Of a DNA stretch of 64,000 bases, positions 15,788 to 25,052 are shown piece by piece; position 1 is the stretch's first letter; the number at the start of each line of letters is the position of its first letter. Origin of the DNA: Micromonospora musae (GTDB lineage Bacteria > Actinomycetota > Actinomycetes > Mycobacteriales > Micromonosporaceae). Position numbers and translations under genes: made by a program. The notes under the pieces were generated by a model, which saw nothing but the letters and a program-made list of their open reading frames with translations, was not told the DNA's origin and searched no databases. The DNA is taken from positions 1 to 64,000 of the forward strand of contig NZ_RAZT01000019.1 in NCBI RefSeq assembly GCF_003626635.1. Reading direction: 5' to 3'.

Positions 15788-16975
15788 ATGGCACCCCGTC
15801 CCACCCCCGCCGACAAGTTCTCCTTCGGGCTCTGGACCGTGGGCTGGCAGGCCCGGGACCCGTTCGGCGACGCCACCCGCCCCGAGCTGGACGCGGTCGA
15901 GGCGGTGCACCGGCTCGCCGAGCTCGGCGCGTACGGCATCACGTTCCACGACGACGACCTGATCCCGTTCGGCGCCGACGCCGCCACCCGCGACCAGCAC
16001 ATCGCCCGGTTCCGCAAGGCCCTTGACGAGACCGGCATGGTCGTCCCGATGGTCACCACCAACCTCTTCACCCACCCTGTCTTCAAGGACGGCGGCTTCA
16101 CCAGCAACGACCGTGACGTCCGCCGGTACGCGCTGCGCAAGGTGCTGCGCAACGTCGACCTCGCCGCCGACCTCGGCGCGAAGACCTTCGTGATGTGGGG
16201 CGGCCGCGAGGGCGCCGAGTACGACGTCGCCAAGGACGTCCGCGCCGCGCTGGAGCGCTACCGCGAGGCCGTCGACCTGCTCACCCAGTACGTCATCGAC
16301 CGCGGGTACGACCTGCGCTTCGCGCTCGAGCCCAAGCCGAACGAGCCGCGCGGCGACATCCTGCTCCCCACGGTCGGGCACGCGCTCGCCTTCATCTCCA
16401 CCCTGGCCCACCCGGAGCTGGTCGGCCTCAACCCCGAGGTGGGCCACGAGCAGATGGCCGGGCTGAACTACGCCCACGGCATCGCCCAGGCCCTCTGGCA
16501 GGGCAAGCTCTTCCACCTCGACCTCAACGGCCAGCGCGGCATCAAGTACGACCAGGACCTGGTCTTCGGCCACGGCGACCTGATGAACGCGTTCGCCCTG
16601 GTCGACCTGCTGGAGAACGGCGGCCCCGGGGGCGGGCCCGCGTACGACGGCCCCCGGCACTTCGACTACAAGCCCTCCCGCACCGAGGACATCGCCGGGG
16701 TCTGGGCGTCGGCCGAGGCGAACATGGCGACCTACCTGCTGCTCAAGGAGCGGGCCGCGGCGTTCCGCGCCGACCCCGAGGTGGCCGAGGCGCTGGCCGC
16801 CAGCAAGGTGGCGGAGCTGGCCACCCCGACCCTGAGCGACGGGGAGGGCTACGCCGAGCTGCTCGACGACCGCTCGGCGTTCGAGGAGTTCGACGTGGAT
16901 GCCGCCGCCACCCGCGGGTTCGGCTTCGTCCGGCTCAACCAGCTCGCCGTCGAGCACCTGCTCGGCGCGCGCTGA
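15788..16975 (+). CDS. xylA: Xylose isomerase
   Basis: Converts D-xylose to D-xylulose (and glucose to fructose in vitro) using two divalent metals. 395 residues, the usual class I (actinomycete) length. Key residues are all visible: the catalytic His in GITFHDDDLIPFG, the metal-ligand Glu and the Lys in LEPKPNEPRGD, Glu and His in LNPEVGHEQMAGLN, and the Asp cluster in FHLDLNGQRGIKYDQDLVFGHGD. ATG 15788 has GGAGG 6 nt upstream. It is first in an operon with xylB (10-nt gap) and is controlled by the upstream promoter/operator. Confidence 0.97.
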   Translation: MAPRPTPADKFSFGLWTVGWQARDPFGDATRPELDAVEAVHRLAELGAYGITFHDDDLIPFGADAATRDQHIARFRKALDETGMVVPMVTTNLFTHPVFKDGGFTSNDRDVRRYALRKVLRNVDLAADLGAKTFVMWGGREGAEYDVAKDVRAALERYREAVDLLTQYVIDRGYDLRFALEPKPNEPRGDILLPTVGHALAFISTLAHPELVGLNPEVGHEQMAGLNYAHGIAQALWQGKLFHLDLNGQRGIKYDQDLVFGHGDLMNAFALVDLLENGGPGGGPAYDGPRHFDYKPSRTEDIAGVWASAEANMATYLLLKERAAAFRADPEVAEALAASKVAELATPTLSDGEGYAELLDDRSAFEEFDVDAAATRGFGFVRLNQLAVEHLLGAR

Positions 16976-16985
16976 GGCGGTCGCC

Positions 16986-18437
16986 ATGCCGCTCGTAGCG
17001 GGGGTGGACTCGTCCACCCAGTCCTGCAAGGTCGTGATCCGGGACGCGGAGAGCGGCGCACTGGTCCGCCAGGGCCGCGCCCCGCACCCGGACGGCACCG
17101 AGGTCGACCCGGCCGCGTGGTGGACGGCGCTACGGGCGGCGGTCGCCGCCGCCGGTGGGCTGGACGACGTCGCGGCCGTCTCGGTCGGCGGCCAGCAGCA
17201 CGGCATGGTCGCCCTGGACGAGGCCGGCCAGGTCGTCCGACCGGCGCTGCTCTGGAACGACACCCGCTCGGCCGACGCGGCCGACGAGCTGGTCGACGAG
17301 GCCGGCGGCGGTGAGGTCGGCCGCCGGTTCTGGGCCGACGCCGTGGGCAGCGTGCCGGTCGCCAGCTTCACGGTCACCAAGCTGCGCTGGCTGGCCCGGC
17401 ACGAGCCGGAGCAGGCGGCCCGGGTCGCCGCCGTCTGCCTGCCGCACGACTGGCTCACCTGGCGGCTGGCCGGGTCGCCCGGCCTCACCGGCCTGCGCAC
17501 CGACCGCGGCGACGCCAGCGGCACCGGCTACTGGTCGCCGGCGACCGGGAAGTACCGGTTCGACCTGCTGGAGCAGGCCTTCGGCCGGCGCCTCCAGGTG
17601 CCGACCGTGCTCGGCCCGGTCGAGGTCGCGGGTGAGCTGCACCCGGGCGCGCTCACGGCCGACGGCACGCCGGCCGGGCCGGCCGGCGGCGGCGTGCTGC
17701 TGGGGCCGGGCACCGGCGACAACGCCGCGGCGGCGCTCGGCGTGGGCGCCGGCCCCGGTGACGTGGTCGTCTCGATCGGCACCTCGGGCACCGTGTTCAG
17801 CGTCGCCTCGGGACCGTCCGCCGATCCCACCGGCATCGTGGCCGGCTTCGCCGACGCCACCGGCCGTTACCTGCCGCTGGTCTGCACGCTCAACGCGGCG
17901 CGGGTGCTGGACGCCGCCGCGTCGATGCTGCGGGTCGACCTGGACGAGCTGGCCGAACTGGCTCTCGCCGCGCCGGCCGGGGCGGACGGGCTGGTCATGG
18001 TGCCGTACCTGGAGGGGGAGCGGACGCCGAACCGGCCCACCGCCACCGGCGCCGTGCACGGGCTGACCCTGCGCAACTCGACCCCGGCCCACCTCGCCCG
18101 GGCCGCCGTGGAGGGGATGCTCGCCGCGCTCGCCGACGGGCTGGACGCCCTCGTCGCCCAGGGCGCCGAGGTCCGCCGGGTGATCCTGGTCGGCGGCGGC
18201 GCCCGCTCGATCGCGGTGCGGAAGATCGCGCCGCAGGTGTTCGGCTGCCCCGTGGTCGTGCCCCCGCCCGGCGAGTACGTCGCCGACGGCGCCGCGCGCC
18301 AGGCCGCGTGGGTCGCGCTGGGCGGCGACGGGTCGCCCGCGTGGCGCCTCGACGGCACCGAGGAGTACGCCGCCGAGCCGGTCCCCGCGATCCGGGAGCG
18401 GTACGCCGCCGCCCGCGACCACGTCATCGAGCGCTGA
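16986..18437 (+). CDS. xylB: Xylulokinase
   Basis: Phosphorylates D-xylulose to D-xylulose 5-phosphate, feeding the pentose phosphate pathway. 483-residue FGGY-family kinase. The N-terminal phosphate loop is GVDSSTQSCKVVIRD, VGGQQHGMV lies at about residue 75, and the catalytic Asp is in GPGTGDNAAAALG. ATP-site motifs are IGTSGTVF and VGGGARSIAVRKIAPQ. ATG 16986 fits the family N-terminus; an in-frame upstream GTG at 16899 would overlap xylA. A strong terminator hairpin closes the two-gene operon. Confidence 0.96.
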   Translation: MPLVAGVDSSTQSCKVVIRDAESGALVRQGRAPHPDGTEVDPAAWWTALRAAVAAAGGLDDVAAVSVGGQQHGMVALDEAGQVVRPALLWNDTRSADAADELVDEAGGGEVGRRFWADAVGSVPVASFTVTKLRWLARHEPEQAARVAAVCLPHDWLTWRLAGSPGLTGLRTDRGDASGTGYWSPATGKYRFDLLEQAFGRRLQVPTVLGPVEVAGELHPGALTADGTPAGPAGGGVLLGPGTGDNAAAALGVGAGPGDVVVSIGTSGTVFSVASGPSADPTGIVAGFADATGRYLPLVCTLNAARVLDAAASMLRVDLDELAELALAAPAGADGLVMVPYLEGERTPNRPTATGAVHGLTLRNSTPAHLARAAVEGMLAALADGLDALVAQGAEVRRVILVGGGARSIAVRKIAPQVFGCPVVVPPPGEYVADGAARQAAWVALGGDGSPAWRLDGTEEYAAEPVPAIRERYAAARDHVIER

Positions 18438-18441
18438 CGGA

Positions 18442-18478
18442 AGCCCGGGGCGGGCCGCCACACCTCCCGCCCCGGGCT
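18442..18478 (+). terminator. xylAB terminator
   Basis: A perfect 13-bp stem (AGCCCGGGGCGGG, 18442-18454, with 18466-18478) and an 11-nt loop, followed by CCTGTTTC, lie directly after the xylB stop. Confidence 0.8.
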
Positions 18479-18566
18479 CCTGTTTCGCCCGCCGCGGCCG
18501 GTGAGACAGCACCCGTCACGGCGGGCCTTCACCCGCTCGTGACCTCGGGCTGCTTGGCTGCGACGC

Positions 18567-19994
18567 ATGACCTTGAGCCGGGGCGGGATGACGCGTGCCT
18601 GGGGCGGCACGCCCCTGCACCGCGGTTACAGCGTCGTGGTCTTCGTGCTGCTCGCCTCGCTGGACAATGTGGCGATCGGGCTGGTCCCGCCGTTGTACGG
18701 CCCGATCGCCGACGGCTTCGAGGTGCCACAGCGGCTGCTCGGCCTGGTCACCGCCGCGACGTTCGTGGTGAGCGCGGCGGCGGCGGTCGGCTGGGCGTAC
18801 GTCGGCGACCGGGCGAACCGCAAACCGCTGCTCATGGCCGGGACGCTGATCTGGGCGGTGGGCACCGGAGGCAGTGCCCTCGCCGGTGACTACCTGACCT
18901 TCCTTATCGCGCAGGTGGTCGCGGCGGTCGGCCTGGGCGCGGTCGGCTCCGTCGGGTTCTCCGTGGTCACGGACCTGATCTCACCCCGCCGCCGGGGACT
19001 GGTGATGAGCTTCTGGGGGCTGTCCCAGGGGGTCGGCACGCTGGCCGGAACCCTCGTCGCCGGGCTGCTCGGCAGCGTGGACTGGCGTCGGCCGTTCCTG
19101 CTGCTCACCGTCGTCGGCCTGGCGGCCACGGTGCTGTACCTGTTCACGTACGACATCCGGCGCGGCCAGAGCGAACCGGAGCTGGTCGACGCGCTCGCCG
19201 CGGGGGCGGAGTACGACTACCGGATCAGCCGGGCCGACCTGCCGCGGATCCTCGCCCGGCGGACGAACCGGTGGCTGGTCCTGCAGGGGTTGACCGCGCA
19301 GGCCGCGTTCGGCTCCCTGGTGTGGCTGCCGGTGCTCTTCGCCGAGCGGGCCGAGGCCCAGGGCCTCTCGGGCGCCACCGCCGTGGTCGTGGGCAGCGTC
19401 TTCGCCACGCTGTTCCAGCTCGGCGGCGTCTTCTCGATCGTGGGCGGGCTGGTCGGCGACGCGGTGCAGCGGCGTACGCCCCGGGGGCGTGGCCTGGTCG
19501 CCGCGGTCGGTGTCCTCGCGGCGGTGCCGCTCTACCTGGTGTTGTTCTTCGTGCCGATGCGTATCGACGTGCCGGACGGCGCGAGCACCGGCGCGGTGGT
19601 GGCGGCGGTGCTGGCCAGCGTGGTCACCGAGCCGACGGTCGGGCTCAGCCTGCTGACCGCCCTCTTCGCGCTCGCCCTCACCTCGGCCAACTCGCCGAAC
19701 TGGTTCGCGCTCATCGCCGACGTCAACCCGCCGGAGCACCGGGGCACGGTCTACAGCCTCGGCAACCTGGTCAACGGGGTCGGCCGGGCGGCGGGCAACG
19801 GGCTGGTCGGCGTCTCCTTCCCGGTGCTCCAGGCGGCCTTCCCGCCGCCGCTGAACTACGCCGTCGGGCTCGCCGCGTTCCAGCTCTTCTTCGTGCCGAC
19901 CGGCGTCATGTACTGGCTCGCGGCACGCCACTCGCCGGCCGACATCGTGGCCGTACGCGCCCTGCTGCACGAGCGCGCCGAGCGGCTGGAGTGA
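18567..19994 (+). CDS. MFS transporter
   Basis: 475 residues with about 12 TM helices. The cytoplasmic loop 2-3 motif is GDRANRKPLLMAG, and the central loop carries AGAEYDYRISRADLPRILARR. The N-terminal pattern (LDNVAIGLVPPLYGPIADGF) and the long substrate-neutral sequence resemble the spinster-like/sugar-type MFS permeases. Position after xylAB may hint at sugar transport, but a strong terminator separates them, so this is weak. ATG 18567 is taken; ATG 18588 (GGCGGG upstream) is equally possible. The substrate cannot be predicted. Confidence 0.85.
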   Translation: MTLSRGGMTRAWGGTPLHRGYSVVVFVLLASLDNVAIGLVPPLYGPIADGFEVPQRLLGLVTAATFVVSAAAAVGWAYVGDRANRKPLLMAGTLIWAVGTGGSALAGDYLTFLIAQVVAAVGLGAVGSVGFSVVTDLISPRRRGLVMSFWGLSQGVGTLAGTLVAGLLGSVDWRRPFLLLTVVGLAATVLYLFTYDIRRGQSEPELVDALAAGAEYDYRISRADLPRILARRTNRWLVLQGLTAQAAFGSLVWLPVLFAERAEAQGLSGATAVVVGSVFATLFQLGGVFSIVGGLVGDAVQRRTPRGRGLVAAVGVLAAVPLYLVLFFVPMRIDVPDGASTGAVVAAVLASVVTEPTVGLSLLTALFALALTSANSPNWFALIADVNPPEHRGTVYSLGNLVNGVGRAAGNGLVGVSFPVLQAAFPPPLNYAVGLAAFQLFFVPTGVMYWLAARHSPADIVAVRALLHERAERLE

Positions 19995-20043
19995 ACGAGC
20001 GCGCCGGGTTGAAAGAGCACGCCGAGCGGGTGGAGTGAACGAG
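19975..20043. repeat. Direct duplication across the MFS stop codon
   Basis: The block GCCGAGCGG-C/G-TGGAGTGAACGAG occurs at about 19975-19999 and again at 20019-20043, 44 bp apart, duplicating the last codons and stop of the MFS gene. Confidence 0.7.
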
Positions 20044-20077
20044 GCCCCGGTCGACGCCGGGCGTCGACCGGGGCCTC
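20041..20077. terminator. Bidirectional terminator between MFS and glucosidase genes
   Basis: A perfect 16-bp stem (GAGGCCCCGGTCGACG and its complement) with a 5-nt loop sits between convergent gene ends, and would serve both strands. Confidence 0.8.
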
Positions 20078-20088
20078 GCGTCGGCGGC

Positions 20089-21750
20089 TCAGGCCCGGAA
20101 CCAGACCGTCACGTCGGTCGGCACCGCCCCGTCGTCGGTCAGCGGCTCGCTCGCGTGCAGCACCTCGGCGCTCGCCGGCAGGGGAACCGCCGCCGCGCCG
20201 AAGTTGGTGAGCACGGTGAGGTCGCCGTTGTCGAAGGTCAGCACCGTGTCGCCAGACTCCCGCCAGCGCAGCGTGCCCTGGCCCAGCCCGTGCTCGCGGC
20301 GCAGCCGCAGCGCGGTCCGGTACGTCTCGTACGTCGACCCGGGCACCTCCCGCTGCCGGTCCAGGGCGTACTCGGCCCAGATCGCCGGCTGCGGCAGCCA
20401 GCTCGCGTCCGTCGGCCCGAAGCCGTACGAGGGCGCGTCGGCCTCCCACGGGATCGGCACCCGGCAGCCGTCGCGGCCACGCTGGGTGTGCCCGCTGCGG
20501 GCCCAGGTCGGGTCCTGCCGGGCCTCGTCGGGCATCGTGGTGTGCTCCGGCAGCCCCAGCTCCTCGCCCTGGTACAGGTAGGCCGAGCCGGGCAGGGCGA
20601 GCATCAGCAGGGTGGCCGCCCGGGCCCGGCGCAGGCCGAGCGCGGCGTCCGGCTGCGGGTCGCCGATGCCGATGCCGTTGGGGCGCGGCGTGCCGACGGG
20701 CAGGCCGAGCCGGGAGGCGTGCCGCACCACGTCGTGGTTGGAGAGCACCCAGGTCGTCGGCGCCCCCACCGAGTCGGTCGCCTCCAGCGAGCGGGTGATC
20801 ACCGCGTACTGGGCGGGCGCCGTCCAGGCGGCGAGGAGGTACTCGAAGTTGAACGCCTGGTGCATCTCGTCCGGTCGCACGTAGCGGGCCAGCCGCTCGG
20901 CCGGCTCCACCCACGCCTCGGCGACGAGGACCCGCTCACCCGGGTAGCCGTCCAGCACCCGACGCCAGTCGCGGTAGATCTCGTGCACCCCGTCCTGGTC
21001 CCACATCGGCGGGCGGGGCCGGTCCGCCTCGTTGCCGGAGAGGATCTCCTGCGGCTCCTGCCAGTCGGCCAGGTCCGCCTGCTTGATGAGGCCGTGCGCC
21101 ACGTCGACCCGGAAGCCGTCCACCCCCCGGTCGAGCCAGAACCGCAGGACGTCGAGGAACTCGGCGCGTACCTCGGGGGTGTCCCAGTTCAGGTCGGGCT
21201 GGCCGGTGTCGAAGAGGTGCAGGTACCACTGGCCGGGCCGGCCGTCCGGGTCGACCACGCGGGTCCACGCCGGTCCGCCGAAGACGCTCTGCCAGTCGTT
21301 CGGCGGCTGCTCGCCGTCCGGGCCCCGGCCGTCGCGGAAGACGTACCGGTGCCGCTCCGGGCTGCCCGCTCCGGTCGCGAGCGCGGCGGTGAACCAGGGG
21401 TGCGCCGAGGAGGTGTGGTTGGGCACCAGGTCGACGATCACCCGCAGCTTGCGTGCGTGCGCCTCGGCGATCAGCTTGTCCGCGTCCGGCAACCGGCCGA
21501 AGAGGGGGTCCACGTCGCGGTAGTCGGCCACGTCGTACCCGGCGTCCGCCTGCGGCGAGGGGTAGAACGGGGAGAGCCAGACCGCGTCGACGCCCAGCTC
21601 GACGAGGTGGTCGAGGCGGGCGGTGATACCGGGCAGGTCCCCGATCCCGTCCCCGTCGCCGTCGGCGAAGGAGCGCGGGTAGATCTGGTAGATGACCGCT
21701 TCGGTCCACCAGCCGGTGATCGGGCCGCCGGAGGGGTCTTCCTTGCTCAC
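20089..21750 (-). CDS. aglA: Alpha-glucosidase (GH13, oligo-1,6-glucosidase type)
   Basis: Intracellular glycoside hydrolase expected to release glucose from imported maltose, isomaltose or other short alpha-glucosides. GH13 regions are intact: YQIYPRSFADGDGDGIGDL at the N-terminus, region I VDLVPNHTS, region II GFRVDVAHG (nucleophile Asp), region III VAEAWV (acid/base Glu), and region IV VLSNHDVVRH. About 553 residues fits the family. I use GTG 21750, just before the conserved ITGWWTEAVIYQIYP; the frame stays open to 21858 but that would run into the LacI gene. Last gene of the operon behind the ABC transporter and LacI regulator. The aglA name is by context. Confidence 0.9.
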   Translation of the reverse strand: MSKEDPSGGPITGWWTEAVIYQIYPRSFADGDGDGIGDLPGITARLDHLVELGVDAVWLSPFYPSPQADAGYDVADYRDVDPLFGRLPDADKLIAEAHARKLRVIVDLVPNHTSSAHPWFTAALATGAGSPERHRYVFRDGRGPDGEQPPNDWQSVFGGPAWTRVVDPDGRPGQWYLHLFDTGQPDLNWDTPEVRAEFLDVLRFWLDRGVDGFRVDVAHGLIKQADLADWQEPQEILSGNEADRPRPPMWDQDGVHEIYRDWRRVLDGYPGERVLVAEAWVEPAERLARYVRPDEMHQAFNFEYLLAAWTAPAQYAVITRSLEATDSVGAPTTWVLSNHDVVRHASRLGLPVGTPRPNGIGIGDPQPDAALGLRRARAATLLMLALPGSAYLYQGEELGLPEHTTMPDEARQDPTWARSGHTQRGRDGCRVPIPWEADAPSYGFGPTDASWLPQPAIWAEYALDRQREVPGSTYETYRTALRLRREHGLGQGTLRWRESGDTVLTFDNGDLTVLTNFGAAAVPLPASAEVLHASEPLTDDGAVPTDVTVWFRA

Positions 21751-21826
21751 GTTGCTGTTCAGGGCCTTCTCCCGTGTGTCGTACGTGTGCTGCGTGGGCC
21801 CCGGCGTCGCTGCCGGGCGGGTCCGT

Positions 21827-22900
21827 TCAGTGTGCCCGGGGTGGTGCCGTCGACTCACGCACCACCAGTCGAGTGGGCAGGATCACCGGCGGGTTCTGCG
21901 GGTTCGACGTCCCGGCCGGACCGGAGGCGGCCAGTGGCCGGCCGTCGACCGCGGCGAGGGCGTGCCCGCCGAGGGGGTCGAGCAGGATGCGGGCGGCGAG
22001 CCGGCCCTGCTCGGCCGCCGGCTGGGCCACGGTGCTGAGGCCGAGCACACCGGCCAGGTCGTGGTCGTCGATGCCGATCACGCTGACGTCCTGCGGTACG
22101 CGCAGCCCCGCGTCGCGCAGCGCCGCCAGCGCGCCCATCGCCATCTCGTCGCAGGCCGCCACGATCGCGGTGGGCGGTTCGCCCCGGGCCAGCAGTTCGG
22201 CGGTGGCCCGAGTGCCACCGGCGATGGTGAACTGGGACTCCACGTCCAGGCTCGGGTCGGGCCGCAGCCCGGCCGCCCGCAGCGCCGCCTGGAAGCCGCG
22301 CCGCCGCTCGGCGTGGGCGGTGAAGGCCAACTCGTCGTGGGGGTAGCCGGAGATGTGCGCGATTCGACGGTGACCGAGGTCGAGCAGGTGCCGGGTCGCG
22401 GTCCGCGCCGTGTTCAGGTCGTCGATCCGTACGCAGGGCCACCCCGGTACCGGCGTGCCCGAGCTGATCGTCACGCCGGGCACGTCCAGTGCGGTGAGCG
22501 CGCTGACGTCGGCGGCGAAGAGCGGGGTGGCCACCAGCATGATGGCGTCCGCACGCTTGTGCAGGTTGGCCGTGCGCAGCACCCGCTGCCGGGACTGCTC
22601 GCGGCCACCGAGGTTGTAGAGCAGCAGGTCGTACCCGGACTCGTGGAGGAACTTCTCGACCGCCTCCACGACGGTGGCGAAGAACCAGCGGGTGATCTGC
22701 GGGACCACCACGGCGATCGTCCCGGTCCGGCCGCCGGCGAGGCGGGACGCGCTCGGCGAGACGGCGTACTGCAGCTTCTCGGCAGCGGCGAGTACCCGGT
22801 GGCGCGTCGCGGGCGAGACCGTCGGCAGGCCGCGCAGGGCCCGGGAGACGGTCGCCGTGGAGACGCCGGCCAGCCGGGCGACATCATCGATCGTGGTCAC
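21827..22900 (-). CDS. LacI family regulator of the alpha-glucoside operon
   Basis: 357 residues. The N-terminal LacI HTH is TIDDVARLAGVSTATVSRALRG with the hinge helix (SPSASRLAGGRTGTIAVV), then a periplasmic-binding-protein-like effector domain (VRIDDLNTARTATRHLLDLGHRRIAHISG, CDEMAMGALAALRDAG, VIGIDDHD). GTG 22900 begins exactly at the family's N-terminus. It is encoded between the permease and glucosidase genes in the same direction. It likely binds the palindrome at 26459-26476 and represses the operon until an alpha-glucoside is present. Confidence 0.92.
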   Translation of the reverse strand: MTTIDDVARLAGVSTATVSRALRGLPTVSPATRHRVLAAAEKLQYAVSPSASRLAGGRTGTIAVVVPQITRWFFATVVEAVEKFLHESGYDLLLYNLGGREQSRQRVLRTANLHKRADAIMLVATPLFAADVSALTALDVPGVTISSGTPVPGWPCVRIDDLNTARTATRHLLDLGHRRIAHISGYPHDELAFTAHAERRRGFQAALRAAGLRPDPSLDVESQFTIAGGTRATAELLARGEPPTAIVAACDEMAMGALAALRDAGLRVPQDVSVIGIDDHDLAGVLGLSTVAQPAAEQGRLAARILLDPLGGHALAAVDGRPLAASGPAGTSNPQNPPVILPTRLVVRESTAPPRAH

Positions 22901-22967
22901 GGTTACCCCAGCTCCGTGGCCGCGTCCGCCGCCGCCCACGAGCGCGGGCGGCGGCGGACGACGTGCC

Positions 22968-23933
22968 TCAGCCCTTCACGCTGCCGGCGAGGAGTCCTCG
23001 CACGAAGAAGCGCTGCAGGGACAGGAACACGATCAACGGTACGACGATCGACACGAACGCACCGGCGGTGAGCCGCTGCCACTCGTTGCCGCGCGTTCCG
23101 GCCATCTCGGCCAGCCGCACGGTGAGCGGGGCGGTCTCGTCCCCGCCCCCGGCGAAGATGAGCGCGACCAGCAGGTCGTTCCAGACCCAGAGGAACTGGA
23201 AGATGCCGAACGCGGCCAGCGCCGGGGTGATCAGCGGCAGCACGATGGTGCGGAAGATCTTCGGGTGGCTGGCGCCGTCGACCCTGGCCGCCTCCATCAG
23301 GTCACCCGGCAGCTGCGAGATGAAGTTGTGCAGCAGGAAGACGGCGAACGGGAGCGCGAAGCAGGTGTGCGCGAACCACACCTGGGCGAACTTCTGTTCG
23401 TCGACCAGGTCCCAGGCCGGCAGCACCTGGACACCGGCGACGGTGACGCCGGTGGAGAAGAACTTCAGCAGCGGCACGAGGGCCATCTGCAGCGGCACGA
23501 TCTGCAGCGCGAAGATCGCGATGTAGAGCCAGTCCCGCCCCCGGAAGTTGATCCAGGCGAGCGCGTACGCGGCCAGGGCCGCGAAGGCGAGCGGGAAGAG
23601 CACCGACGGGATGGTGATCGCCAGCGAGTTGATGAAGTAGCTGGCGAGCTGGCCGGAGGAGGAGGAGCGTCCGAAGAGGACCTCCTGGTAGTTCTCCATG
23701 GTGAACTGCGGGTTGGTGAAGAACGTCCACCAACCGGTGGTCTTGATCTGGTCCTCCGGCCGGAACGAGGAGATGAAGAGGCCGAAGGTCGGAACGGTCC
23801 AGACCAGCGCGATGATGATCGACACCAGGGTGGCGGTACGGCTGTTCAGCCGCTTGCGGACCCGGCCGGCGACGGACTTCGGCCCGTCGGTCTGCTGGGT
23901 GCCGGCGGCGATCGTGGGCGTGGCGGTGGTCAT
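22968..23933 (-). CDS. aglG: Sugar ABC transporter permease, MalG/AglG type
   Basis: Inner-membrane half of a carbohydrate ABC importer, 321 residues, about six TM helices. The cytoplasmic EAA loop that docks the ATPase is EAARVDGASHPKIFRTIVLPL. The C-terminus LQRFFVRGLLAGSVKG is the MalG/AglG signature. One nucleotide separates it from the upstream permease gene. No ATPase gene lies in this operon. In actinomycetes such importers commonly share a MsiK-type ATPase encoded elsewhere, which I infer here. Confidence 0.93.
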   Translation of the reverse strand: MTTATPTIAAGTQQTDGPKSVAGRVRKRLNSRTATLVSIIIALVWTVPTFGLFISSFRPEDQIKTTGWWTFFTNPQFTMENYQEVLFGRSSSSGQLASYFINSLAITIPSVLFPLAFAALAAYALAWINFRGRDWLYIAIFALQIVPLQMALVPLLKFFSTGVTVAGVQVLPAWDLVDEQKFAQVWFAHTCFALPFAVFLLHNFISQLPGDLMEAARVDGASHPKIFRTIVLPLITPALAAFGIFQFLWVWNDLLVALIFAGGGDETAPLTVRLAEMAGTRGNEWQRLTAGAFVSIVVPLIVFLSLQRFFVRGLLAGSVKG

Positions 23934-23934
23934 C

Positions 23935-24984
23935 TCAGCCCTCCCGCTGCTGACGGAGGTTGCGGATCTGGTAGATCACGATCGGGATCACCAGGACGAA
24001 GAGGAAGACCGCGAGCGCGGAGCCCTGCCCGTTCTCGCCGTAGCGGAACGCCTGGTTGTACATCTCGTTCGCGATGACGCTGGTGTCGTAGTTGCCGTTC
24101 GTCGCGGTCCGGACGATGTCGAAGACCTTGAGCGTGGCGATCGACAGGGTCACCACCACCACGATCAGCGCGGGGCGGATGCTCGGCATGGTGATCCGCC
24201 AGAACATCTGCCACGGGCTGACCCCGTCGAGCCGGGCTGCCTCGACGATGTCGGCGGGGATGGCCTTGATGGCGGCCGAGAGCACCACCATGGCGAAGCC
24301 GGCCTGGATCCAGATCATGATGACGATCAGCAGCAGGGTGTTCAGCGGTGACTCGAGCAGCCACTGCTTGGGCTCGCCGCCGAGGCTGACCACGATCTGG
24401 TTGAGCAGACCGATCTGCTCCTGATCGTCGCCCCGGTAGGCGTAGACGAACTTCCAGATGATGCTGGCGCCGACGAAGGAGATCGCCATCGGCAGGAAGA
24501 TCAGTGATTTGGCGACCGCCTCGAAGCGGGCCTTGTCCACCAGTACGGCGTAGATCAGGCCGAACGCGGTGGCCACGAGCGGGACGAGGAGCACCCAGAT
24601 CAGGCTGTTGATCAGCACCCGGACGACGAAGTTCTCGGAGAACAACCAGCCGTAGTTGCGCAGCCCCACCCAGTGCGTGCTGCCCGAGTCCATGAAGGAG
24701 AGCAGGGTGGTGCGGATGGCTGGGATGACCAGCCCGATGGTGAGCAGGAGCAGCGCCGGCAGCAGGAAGAAGAGGGCCACGGTGCCCTCCCGCTGTTTGC
24801 GGCGGCGGGGAAGCGGGGCACCGCTGGCGGAGGCGGCGACGAGCCGCGCCTCCCGGCGGCGGGTGAACCAGGCCGGCACCACGTCGAGAAGCAGGAGCAG
24901 ACCACCCACCACCGCGACGAAAGCGATCAGCCCGTACATCAGCATGAGGAACTTCGGCTGTTCCTCCGCGAAGTCGAACTCCAT
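23935..24984 (-). CDS. aglF: Sugar ABC transporter permease, MalF/AglF type
   Basis: 349 residues. An extra N-terminal TM helix and a basic cytoplasmic stretch (RRREARLVAA to RRRKQREG) precede the permease core of about six helices. The EAA loop is EAARLDGVSPWQMFWRITMPSIRP. It forms the heterodimeric channel with the product of the next gene. It follows the binding-protein gene by 68 nt and is nearly contiguous with aglG. The longer N-terminus is typical of AglF-like proteins of this order. Confidence 0.93.
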   Translation of the reverse strand: MEFDFAEEQPKFLMLMYGLIAFVAVVGGLLLLLDVVPAWFTRRREARLVAASASGAPLPRRRKQREGTVALFFLLPALLLLTIGLVIPAIRTTLLSFMDSGSTHWVGLRNYGWLFSENFVVRVLINSLIWVLLVPLVATAFGLIYAVLVDKARFEAVAKSLIFLPMAISFVGASIIWKFVYAYRGDDQEQIGLLNQIVVSLGGEPKQWLLESPLNTLLLIVIMIWIQAGFAMVVLSAAIKAIPADIVEAARLDGVSPWQMFWRITMPSIRPALIVVVVTLSIATLKVFDIVRTATNGNYDTSVIANEMYNQAFRYGENGQGSALAVFLFVLVIPIVIYQIRNLRQQREG

Positions 24985-25052
24985 CGACCCTCCCAGGTCC
25001 TTGTCCGACGATGGGCCGGCCCGCGTCGTGCGGACCGGCCCACCGGCTCAGA

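Noticed and set aside
20035..22038. 667-codon plus-strand frame
   Set aside because: Antisense to the GH13 glucosidase, whose catalytic motifs are intact on the other strand.
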